Shown here: piece after piece, positions 56,011 to 64,000 of the stretch
Layout of the letters: each line of letters opens with the position of its first letter
Position numbering within the stretch: the first letter of the stretch is position 1
NCBI GenBank assembly: GCA_001604045.1
Contig: LVAN01000013.1
Location: 22,179 to 86,178, forward strand
From: Clostridiales bacterium Firm_08
GTDB lineage: Bacteria > Bacillota > Clostridia > Oscillospirales > QAKW01
Reading direction: 5' to 3'
DNA: 64,000 bases
Notes under the pieces: generated by a model
The model's input: the letters and a program-made list of their open reading frames with translations, nothing else
What the model was told of the DNA's origin: nothing
The model's database searches: none
Position numbers and translations under genes: made by a program

Positions 56011-57873
56011 ATGGCAAACGAAACAAAAACATATGCTATTTTCCGAGATATGCTTAGGGGCAAAGGCTATTATGACGATAAAGATATCGTTGTTGAAGAG
56101 CAAAAAAGCGATAATGCAAAAATCGACAAATTGTTAAAAAACGCCTCTAAAAAGGGGAACAAAAACGGATATCCCGACTTTATTCTGTATTCAAAAGCTT
56201 ATCCTGAATTGATAATTGTTGTAGAAGCTAAAGCAGATATAAATAAACACGAGAGTGAAACACGAGATAATTACGCTGACTATGCGGTTGACGGAGCATT
56301 GTTATACGCCTCCTTCTTGTCAAAAGAGTTCGATGTACTTGCAATAGGCATTAGCGGAGAGGAAGAACACCGATTTAAGATGTCCCATTATCTTCACCTT
56401 AAAGAAGATAAAAAAGCAAATCCAATATTTGATGATATTCTATTAACTGTAAACGAGTATTTTGATGGCATCAATCAGAGCAACTATAAATTCAATCAGG
56501 ATTATGCAAAATTAATTGCTTATACGAAAACTCTAAACGAGACACTTCATGCAAAGAAAATCAAGGAATCTCAACGTGCCCTGCTCATAAGCGGAATTTT
56601 GATTGCGTTGAAAGACAGAGCTTTTAGAGACGGATATAAAAAACACGAAAAAGTAACACAACTGGTTAAGTCTCTATATACCGCTATAGAAGGACAACTT
56701 TCAAGTGGTGATATTCCTCAAAAGAAAATAGATGTTCTAACACAGGCATTCAGTTTTGTTAAGACAAATCCTACGTTGACTGATGCCAAAACAGGAAAAA
56801 AGTTTCTTGAAGACCTTATTGACGAGATTGACCGTGAAATTAACGGTTTTATGGTTACACATCAGTATGTAGATACTGTCAGTCAATTTTACATAGAGTT
56901 TTTAAGATATGCCAATAATGATAAAGGTCTTGGTATTGTATTAACTCCACCTCATATTACAGATTTATTTGCAGAATTAGCTGATGTCGATAAAAGCAGT
57001 GTAGTATTGGATAACTGTTGCGGAACAGGTGGCTTCTTGATTAGCGCTATGAAGCGCATGTTAATTGATGCCAAGGGCGACCAAGCAAAAGAAAAAGACA
57101 TCAAGGGAAAACAGTTGATTGGCATTGAATTCCAAGATGATATTTATACTCTTCTCATTTCAAATATGATTATTCATCGAGATGGCAGAACAAATATTTA
57201 TTGGGGAGACTGTTTCAAAGAAATCGATGACGTTAAGAAAAATTTCAAGCCAACTGTTGGCCTTTTGAATCCGCCATATAAAACTAAGGCTGCAGACATT
57301 GAGGAGTTTGAGTACATCCTAAATAACCTTGATGCATTGGAACCGGGTGGTACATGTATAGCTATTATTCCTATCAGTTGTGTTATTGAAAAGACAACTA
57401 TTGCGGAAAACCTCAGAAAGAGAGTTTTAGAAAAACATACTCTCGAAGCTGTGCTTTCTATGCCCGAAGAACTTTTCCATAATTCAAAAGTTAACACGGT
57501 TACCTGTGCTGTAATTATAACCTCCCACAAGCCTCACCCAAAAGGCAAGAAAACATGGTTTGCGTATTGCCGTGATGACGGATTTATTAAAATGAAAAAC
57601 AAAGGACGTATTGATGCTAATCATACATGGAACGACATTCGGGATAGATGGGTTTCGGCGTTTAGAAATCGTGAGATAATTGACAAATTCAGTCTAATGC
57701 GCGAGGTAAGTGAAAAAGATGAATGGTGCGTAGAAGCTTATCTTGAAACAAATTATGATGAATTCTCTTTTCAGGATTACGAAACTACAGTTAAGAAATA
57801 CCTTATGTTTAACTTTATGGATATGACTGATATATCAAGAGGTGACGAGCAAGATGAAGACATGCAAGATTAG
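56011..57873 (+). CDS. Fused restriction nuclease / N6-adenine methyltransferase (BcgI/HsdM-like)
   Basis: N-terminal GYPDFILYSKAYPELIIVVEAKAD (PD-ExK); VVLDNCCGTGGFL; GLLNPPYKTK. Confidence 0.87.
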   Translation: MANETKTYAIFRDMLRGKGYYDDKDIVVEEQKSDNAKIDKLLKNASKKGNKNGYPDFILYSKAYPELIIVVEAKADINKHESETRDNYADYAVDGALLYASFLSKEFDVLAIGISGEEEHRFKMSHYLHLKEDKKANPIFDDILLTVNEYFDGINQSNYKFNQDYAKLIAYTKTLNETLHAKKIKESQRALLISGILIALKDRAFRDGYKKHEKVTQLVKSLYTAIEGQLSSGDIPQKKIDVLTQAFSFVKTNPTLTDAKTGKKFLEDLIDEIDREINGFMVTHQYVDTVSQFYIEFLRYANNDKGLGIVLTPPHITDLFAELADVDKSSVVLDNCCGTGGFLISAMKRMLIDAKGDQAKEKDIKGKQLIGIEFQDDIYTLLISNMIIHRDGRTNIYWGDCFKEIDDVKKNFKPTVGLLNPPYKTKAADIEEFEYILNNLDALEPGGTCIAIIPISCVIEKTTIAENLRKRVLEKHTLEAVLSMPEELFHNSKVNTVTCAVIITSHKPHPKGKKTWFAYCRDDGFIKMKNKGRIDANHTWNDIRDRWVSAFRNREIIDKFSLMREVSEKDEWCVEAYLETNYDEFSFQDYETTVKKYLMFNFMDMTDISRGDEQDEDMQD

Positions 57874-58840
57874 TGATTTGTTTTTAGTTGATTACGGAGT
57901 AGACCTTGAATTGAATGCATTAGAAAAAGATATTAATGGCATCAATTTTGTGTCTCGAACCTCTAAAAACAATGGTGTTTCTGCGAAGGTTAAGCAGATA
58001 GCAAGTATTGAACCACTTCCGGCAGGAACAATTACTGTTGCGTGTGGTGGGTCTGTAATGGAAGCGTTTTTGCAAATGTCTCCATATTATTCAGGAAGAG
58101 ATTTGTACTATCTAAGACCAAAATCGGATATGAGCAACGAAATTAAACTTTATTATTGTCATTGCCTTCGTTCAAATAAATATAAATACTCATACGGGCG
58201 GCAGGCCAATGTCACATTACCAGACTTACTCGTTCCAACTCTAGACAGCATACCTGATTATGTTTTCGCAATGTCTTTAAAATACTACGGCGAAACTTTA
58301 ATAAAGCAAACCGAATTTCCCAGAGATAATTCAAATTATCCGCCAAACGCAAAGTCTGTTCCTTTGGAAAAATTATTTGTTGTTGAGAACGGAATAGCCT
58401 CGTCGCAAGTCGTAAGAAGCGAAGAAAAAGAAAGCGAAAACTGGGTTCCATATATCAGACCGTCATATAGACAAGAAACCAGCATAGATGCCTTTGTTAA
58501 TAAAAAACTTGTTTCCGAAGACAAACTATTCCCCGCTGGAACTCTTTATGTTTCGACCGACGGTCAAGGCAGTCACACTTTTTCCTATGTTTCCACATTT
58601 GAATTTGTTCCTAATAGCAATGTTTCCGTTTTGATACCTCGTCGAAAGATGAGTTTGCAGGAAAAACTGTATTATGCTCAATGCATAACTAACAATAGAT
58701 ATAAGTTTTCCTATGGAAGAAAACCTAAAGGTGACAGACTAAAAAAAGTGCGTTTGCCCGAATACCCACCAAAATATGTAACAGATTATACTATTGATAA
58801 AGTGGTAAGTAGTTTTTTTGAGGTTTTGAATATCGTGTAA
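57842..58840 (+). CDS. Specificity (S) subunit
   Basis: Two TRD-like halves ending YKYSYGRQ and YKFSYGRK; overlaps the methylase end. Confidence 0.82.
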   Translation: MTSKMKTCKISDLFLVDYGVDLELNALEKDINGINFVSRTSKNNGVSAKVKQIASIEPLPAGTITVACGGSVMEAFLQMSPYYSGRDLYYLRPKSDMSNEIKLYYCHCLRSNKYKYSYGRQANVTLPDLLVPTLDSIPDYVFAMSLKYYGETLIKQTEFPRDNSNYPPNAKSVPLEKLFVVENGIASSQVVRSEEKESENWVPYIRPSYRQETSIDAFVNKKLVSEDKLFPAGTLYVSTDGQGSHTFSYVSTFEFVPNSNVSVLIPRRKMSLQEKLYYAQCITNNRYKFSYGRKPKGDRLKKVRLPEYPPKYVTDYTIDKVVSSFFEVLNIV

Positions 58841-58865
58841 ATTAAGATAACACTCACGTAGATAC

Positions 58866-58908
58866 AAAAACCGCCCTGTGACTTTTTAGGTCACAGGGCG
58901 GTTCTCTC
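58866..58908. terminator. Terminator between S gene and tail-peptide copy C
   Basis: aaccgccctgtgac-tttttag-gtcacagggcggtt. Confidence 0.8.
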
Positions 58909-58919
58909 ATACATAGAGA

Positions 58920-59037
58920 TTGACGTTTAAGTCTTTCTACCTGTAAATGCGATGTTTCGTACTGTCTTTATACAGGTATGCTTTCGCCTCATCTATATTC
59001 AGCACAAATTCCGCAACTTTGGTGAATGGGTCATTAT
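58920..59037 (-). other. Tail-peptide copy C after ppdK: NNDPFTKVAEFVLNIDEAKAYLYKDSTKHRIYR[TAG]KDLNVNLYV*
   Basis: Shares DSTKHR(I/V) and KD(L/V)...LY with copy B; TAG sits where copies A and B have TGG (W). Confidence 0.6.
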
Positions 59038-61667
59038 TTCCCACTTTCCTTAATTGCGGCCTGGGCGGCGGCGAGGCGGGCGATGGGCACGCGGAAGGGC
59101 GAGCAGGAGACGTAGTCAAGGCCGATGGTGTGGCAGAATTCCACGGACACCGGGTCGCCGCCGTGCTCACCGCAGATGCCGCAGTGCATTTCGGGGCGGA
59201 CCTTTTTGCCGAGGGAGACGGCGAGTTCCATCAGTTTGCCGACGCCGGTCTGATCGAGTTTCGCGAACGGATCGTTCTCGTAGATCTTGGTGTCGTAATA
59301 GGCGTCGAGGAACTTGCCGGCGTCGTCACGGCTGAAGCCGAAGGTCATCTGCGTCAGATCGTTGGTGCCGAAGCAGAAGAACTCCGCCTCTTTGGCGATC
59401 TCGTCGGCGGTCAGCGCCGCTCTGGGGATCTCGATCATGGTGCCGACTTCGTATTTGAGGTCGGCGCCGGCGGCCTTGATCTCCTCGTCGGCGGTCTTGA
59501 CGACGACGTCTTTGACGAATTTCAGCTCTTTGACTTCACCGACCAGCGGGATCATGATCTCGGGAACGATGTTCCAGTCGGGATGAGCTTTCTTGACGTT
59601 GATGGCGGCGCGGATGACAGCCTTGGTCTGCATCACGGCGATCTCGGGATAGGTGACGGTCAGACGGCAGCCGCGGTGGCCCATCATCGGGTTGAACTCA
59701 TGCAGCGAGGAAATGACCTGTTTGATATATTCCACGCTCTTGCCCTGGGTCTTGGCGAGGGCTTCGATGTCCGCCTCTTCGGTGGGGACGAACTCATGCA
59801 GCGGGGGATCGAGGAAACGGATGGTGACAGGGTTGCCTTCCAGCGCTTCGTAGATCTTCTCGAAGTCACCCTGCTGATAGGGCAGGATCTTGTCAAGCGC
59901 CGCTTCTCTTTCTTCCTTGGTCTCGGCACAGATCATCTCGCGGAACGCGCCGATGCGCTCGGCTTCAAAGAACATATGCTCGGTACGGCAGAGACCGATA
60001 CCCTCGGCGCCGAGTTCTCTCGCCTTTTTGGCGTCGGCGGGGGTGTCGGCGTTGGTGCGGACCTTCAGGACGCGGAACTTGTCCGCCCACTCCATGATGC
60101 GGCCGAACTCGCCGGCGATCTCAGCGTCGACGGTGGGGATGACGCCGTCATAGATGTTACCGGTGGAACCGTCGATGGAGATGAAATCGCCCTCATGGAA
60201 GGTCTTGCCGGCCAGGTCGAATTTCTTATTCTCCTCGTCCATCTTAATGTCGCCGCAGCCGGAGACACAGCAGGTGCCCATACCGCGGGCAACGACGGCC
60301 GCGTGAGAGGTCATACCGCCGCGCACGGTCAGGATGCCCTGGGAGGCCTTCATACCGGTGATGTCCTCGGGGGAGGTCTCAAGTCTTACAAGAACGACTT
60401 TCTCGCCTCTGGCGTTCCACGCCTCGGCGTCCTCGGCGGTGAATACGATCTTACCGCAGGCGGCGCCCGGAGAAGCTCCGAGGCCCTTGCCGGCGGGGGT
60501 CGCCGCTTTCAGCGCCTTCGCGTCGAACTGCGGGTGAAGCAGAGTGTCAAGATTTCTCGGGTCGATCATCGCGACGGCTTTTTTCTCGTCGATCATACCT
60601 TCGTCCACCAGGTCGCAGGCGATCTTGAGCGCCGCTTTCGCGGTGCGCTTGCCGTTACGGGTCTGCAGCATGAACAGTTCGCCCTTCTCGACGGTGAACT
60701 CCATATCCTGCATATCTCTGTAATGATCCTCGAGAATGGCGCAAACTTTCTGGAATTTGGCGAACGCTTCGGGGAATTTCTCCGCCATCTGCGCGATGGG
60801 CATCGGGGTGCGGACACCGGCGACGACGTCCTCGCCCTGCGCGTTGGTCAGGAACTCGCCCATCAGGCCTTTTTCGCCGGTCGCGGGATCGCGGGTAAAG
60901 GCGACGCCGGTACCGCAGTCGTCACCCATATTGCCGAACGCCATCATCTGGACGTTGACGGCGGTGCCCCAGGAATAGGGGATGTCGTTGTCGCGGCGAT
61001 AGACGTTGGCGCGGGGGTTGTCCCAGGAACGGAACACCGCTTCCACGGCGCCTTTGAGCTGTGCTTTCGGATCGGTCGGGAAGTCCGCGCCGATCTTGGA
61101 TTTATATTCCGCTTTGAACTGCTCGGCGAGTTCTTTGAGATCGTCCGCCGTCAGATCGACGTCCTGCGTGACGCCGCGGTTTTCCTTCATCTCATCGATG
61201 AGTTGCTCAAAATATTTTTTACCGACTTCCATAACGACGTCGGAATACATCTGGATAAATCTTCTGTAGCAGTCATACGCCCAGCGGGGATTGCCGGATT
61301 TGGCGGCCATGACCTCGACGACCTGCTCATTGAGACCCAGGTTGAGGATGGTGTCCATCATACCGGGCATGGAAGCGCGCGCGCCGGAACGGACCGATAC
61401 GAGCAGCGGGTTTTCCGCGTCACCGAACTTTTTGCCGGTGATCTCTTCCATCTTGACGATATACTCGTCGATCTGACCCATGATCTCGTCGTTGATCTTT
61501 CTGCCGTCCTCATAGTACTGCGTGCAGGCTTCGGTGGTGACGGTGAAGCCCTGCGGCACGGGAAGACCGATGTTGGTCATCTCGGCGAGGTTGGCGCCTT
61601 TTCCGCCCAGCAGCTCACGCATATTGGCGTTGCCTTCACTGAAAAGGTACACGTACTTTTTGCTCAT
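59034..61667 (-). CDS. ppdK: Pyruvate, phosphate dikinase
   Basis: 877 aa; LFSEGNANMRELLGGKGANLAEM, GGMTSHAAVVARGMGTCCVSG, CGEHGGDP. Confidence 0.97.
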   Translation of the reverse strand: MSKKYVYLFSEGNANMRELLGGKGANLAEMTNIGLPVPQGFTVTTEACTQYYEDGRKINDEIMGQIDEYIVKMEEITGKKFGDAENPLLVSVRSGARASMPGMMDTILNLGLNEQVVEVMAAKSGNPRWAYDCYRRFIQMYSDVVMEVGKKYFEQLIDEMKENRGVTQDVDLTADDLKELAEQFKAEYKSKIGADFPTDPKAQLKGAVEAVFRSWDNPRANVYRRDNDIPYSWGTAVNVQMMAFGNMGDDCGTGVAFTRDPATGEKGLMGEFLTNAQGEDVVAGVRTPMPIAQMAEKFPEAFAKFQKVCAILEDHYRDMQDMEFTVEKGELFMLQTRNGKRTAKAALKIACDLVDEGMIDEKKAVAMIDPRNLDTLLHPQFDAKALKAATPAGKGLGASPGAACGKIVFTAEDAEAWNARGEKVVLVRLETSPEDITGMKASQGILTVRGGMTSHAAVVARGMGTCCVSGCGDIKMDEENKKFDLAGKTFHEGDFISIDGSTGNIYDGVIPTVDAEIAGEFGRIMEWADKFRVLKVRTNADTPADAKKARELGAEGIGLCRTEHMFFEAERIGAFREMICAETKEEREAALDKILPYQQGDFEKIYEALEGNPVTIRFLDPPLHEFVPTEEADIEALAKTQGKSVEYIKQVISSLHEFNPMMGHRGCRLTVTYPEIAVMQTKAVIRAAINVKKAHPDWNIVPEIMIPLVGEVKELKFVKDVVVKTADEEIKAAGADLKYEVGTMIEIPRAALTADEIAKEAEFFCFGTNDLTQMTFGFSRDDAGKFLDAYYDTKIYENDPFAKLDQTGVGKLMELAVSLGKKVRPEMHCGICGEHGGDPVSVEFCHTIGLDYVSCSPFRVPIARLAAAQAAIKESGK

Positions 61668-61763
61668 AATGCTATTCCTCCATATAATAAAATTTTTTTA
61701 TAAACGTATTAAACCATCAAACGATATTGTAACATCTTTTTTCCGGTTTGTCTATATTTTTTT

Positions 61764-62879
61764 CTATTTTCTTGAAAAGTAAACTCTCGGGACCCGCACG
61801 CCGATATCACAGACCAGTTCGTAGTGCAGTCTGTCGCTGAGCCGCGCCAGCGTTTCGGCGTCGACGCCGTCGCCCATCAGCGTGACCTCGTCGCCGCGAC
61901 GGACGTCCGGGATGTTTGTTACGTCGACCATACACTGATCCATACAGACACGCCCGAGGATGGGGGCTTTTTCACCGCGGATCATCACGTAGCCCTTGTT
62001 GGAAAGAGAACGCGGGTAGCCGTCGGCGTATCCGATGGGGATGGTGGCGATGACGGTCTCCCGGTCGGTGACAAAGGTGCCGCCGTAACTGACCGGTGTT
62101 CCGGCGGGCACCGTTTTGACGTAGGTGACGCGGGCGTGCATGGACATTGCCGGTTTCAGGCGGATGAGATCTCTATCGACCTCCTCCGACGGATACAATC
62201 CGTACGTCGCGATGCCGCACCGTACGAGATCGAAGCGCGCCTCCGGCACCTCGGTGATGCCGGCGGAATTGCACATATGGCGGCAGGGGATGGCGACGCC
62301 CTCGGCTTTGAGCCGTTCCGTAAACCGTTCAAACGCGGCGAGTTGTTCGCGCGCGGAGGTCTTGTCCGTCTCATCCGCCCGCGCGAAGTGAGAAAAGATC
62401 CCGCCGATCACCAGGTTCGGCAGCGCGGCGATACGCCTGACGATCCCGACGCTTTCGTTGTTCGGCATCAGCCCGATCCGGCTCATACCGGTGTCGATCT
62501 TGATATGGATATTGACGGTCTTTCCCAGCCGGACGGCAAGGTCAGACAGCGTTTCCGCCGTCTCATAGTCGAACACCGTCAGGGAGATATCCTCCATAAT
62601 GAGCGCCTCACTGACCCCGGGAAAGATATATCCGAGGATGAGGATGGGATTGCGGATGCCCGCTTCCCGCAGGGACAGCGCTTCCTCGGCGGTGGCGACG
62701 CCGAACGAGCGCACCTTATTTTTTAATACGCGCGCTACCGGTATGGCGCCGTGTCCGTAGGCGTTCGCCTTGATGATCGCCATCAGCCCGACGCCGGGAC
62801 CGACGATGCGCTGCATCTCATCCACGTTGTCGCAGATCGCGTCCAGATCGATCCGCGCGTATACTCTACTCGGCAGCAT
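61764..62879 (-). CDS. alr: Alanine racemase
   Basis: AIIKANAYGHGAIPVA PLP-lysine motif; RVCMDQCMVDVT. Confidence 0.95.
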   Translation of the reverse strand: MLPSRVYARIDLDAICDNVDEMQRIVGPGVGLMAIIKANAYGHGAIPVARVLKNKVRSFGVATAEEALSLREAGIRNPILILGYIFPGVSEALIMEDISLTVFDYETAETLSDLAVRLGKTVNIHIKIDTGMSRIGLMPNNESVGIVRRIAALPNLVIGGIFSHFARADETDKTSAREQLAAFERFTERLKAEGVAIPCRHMCNSAGITEVPEARFDLVRCGIATYGLYPSEEVDRDLIRLKPAMSMHARVTYVKTVPAGTPVSYGGTFVTDRETVIATIPIGYADGYPRSLSNKGYVMIRGEKAPILGRVCMDQCMVDVTNIPDVRRGDEVTLMGDGVDAETLARLSDRLHYELVCDIGVRVPRVYFSRK

Positions 62880-63813
62880 TTGACCACTCCCTTATCTTAC
62901 CGATTTCCAGTGCCTTTCCGTTCGCGTCGTACAGGATCGCGTCTTCGGCGGTGCCGCCGCGTATGATAGCGGCGGTGGCGAACACGTCCGCCAGCCCCGC
63001 GTCCTCACAGACGACGCTGGCCTGTATGACGCCGCTATCCGCGGGATAGCCGCCCGAAAGGTCGATGATATGATGATATTTTTTGCCTTCGTACACGAAA
63101 TACCGCTGATCGGTGCCGGCGGTGGCGAGCGCCCTGTCTTTGAGCGTTATCACGCGGTCGTATCCTCCGTTTTTCGGATCGGCGATGCCGATCGTCGCGT
63201 CGTCTCCGACGGAGACGACGGAGGATGTGGCGCTGAGTACGCCGCGAAATCCATCGGCGCGCAACTCGTCCGCCACCCGCTGCAGGGCGTATCCTTTGGC
63301 GAATGCCCCGACGTCCAGCGCGGCGTCGGGATCGGTGAGGCAGGCGGTGCCGTTGACGCGGTCGATGACGAGTTTTTCGACGCCGACGTGGCGCAGCGCC
63401 GTATCGATCGTCTCTTTGGAGGGCGGCGTTTCGGTATCTTTCCACAGCCGGGTGAGCGCGCCGCACGTCAGATCGACGGCGCCGTCCGTTTTTCCGTACG
63501 CCTCGACGCCGAAGGTCAGCAGATCCAGCAGTTTCTCATCGGTTTTGACCGGCTTTCCGGCGTTTTTGTTGATCTCGTAAACGCCTGTCACGCCCTCATA
63601 GGCGTGGTAGGCGTCGGTCAGTTTATGCCACGTCTCCAGTTTTTCCCGCGCGGCGGCGGTCCAGCGGTCTGTCTCCGCCCGCGGCAGGGAGGTGATCACC
63701 TCGATCACCGTGTCGAACGTGCCGTAGATCTCCCCCCGCCGGCGGGGCGTATTCCCGCAGGCCGAGAGCAGCAGGACGGCGGCGCAGAGCGCGGCGCAAA
63801 CCCTCTTTTTCAT
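62866..63813 (-). CDS. apbE: FAD:protein FMN transferase (ApbE), lipoprotein
   Basis: Lipobox LLSACG; DVGAFAKGYALQRVADEL; HHIIDLSGGYPAD. Confidence 0.92.
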   Translation of the reverse strand: MKKRVCAALCAAVLLLSACGNTPRRRGEIYGTFDTVIEVITSLPRAETDRWTAAAREKLETWHKLTDAYHAYEGVTGVYEINKNAGKPVKTDEKLLDLLTFGVEAYGKTDGAVDLTCGALTRLWKDTETPPSKETIDTALRHVGVEKLVIDRVNGTACLTDPDAALDVGAFAKGYALQRVADELRADGFRGVLSATSSVVSVGDDATIGIADPKNGGYDRVITLKDRALATAGTDQRYFVYEGKKYHHIIDLSGGYPADSGVIQASVVCEDAGLADVFATAAIIRGGTAEDAILYDANGKALEIGKIREWSNAAE

Positions 63814-63862
63814 AATTTACACCTTGTTTACATTCTCTTAACAAAAAAAGAGTTCAATATGT

Positions 63863-63969
63863 TATAATATGATCACACGGTGATGTGAGCGATCATCGTG
63901 GGTGCGTGAGCACCGTTTTTTCATCATTCTCCTATTTTGGAAAAGGGAAGCCCTCGCGGCTTCCTTTTT
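63863..63969 (+). ncRNA. Possible short non-coding transcript or leader ending in two terminator-like hairpins
   Basis: TATAAT at 63863; ggtgc-gtga-gcaccgtttttt and ggaagcc-ctcgc-ggcttccttttt; no ORF. Confidence 0.3.
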
Positions 63970-64000
63970 CTATTATAAAATATAAAAATCGCTTTGTAAA

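Noticed and set aside
58920-59037. Programmed +1 frameshift giving a C-terminal extension of PPDK
   Set aside because: Copy A and C frames fit, but copy B does not, and copy C has an internal TAG; kept only as a question, not a claim
58947-61703. 918-aa ORF antisense to ppdK
   Set aside because: Mirror of a textbook PPDK; composition artefact

Overview
Low-to-mid GC Firmicutes/Clostridia-type chromosome segment, inferred from gene content and style. The backbone is ordinary: recX-rimO-pgsA-cysE-cysS, pnp/rpsO, an SbcD/YhaO-like plus AAA ATPase pair, a lipoprotein/OmpR regulator/histidine kinase operon, trxB-trxA-gpx, tRNA-Val(GAC), ppdK, alr and apbE. On top of it sit three very large SLH-domain surface proteins (about 1715, 2257 and 1770 aa) and two AT-rich restriction-modification islands. 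The main points for a second look are: (1) two copies of a ~266-368 bp structured element, each inserted at a transcription terminator whose hairpin is duplicated on both sides; the copies share a 12-bp helix that differs at 8 of 12 positions yet stays paired, which suggests an undescribed mobile structured RNA; (2) a perfect 8+2+8 palindrome upstream of both a giant SLH gene and a nearby NarL-type regulator, with the same 21-nt spacing to a -10-like hexamer; (3) a BcgI-like fused nuclease-methylase plus S subunit followed by DUF262 and HEPN-like genes; (4) a second fused R-M island, with its own XRE controller and operator-like repeat, inserted at the 3' end of ppdK; (5) a ~40-codon tail peptide without an obvious start codon, present three times next to the R-M islands. 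I had no database access, so novelty is not established for any of these.
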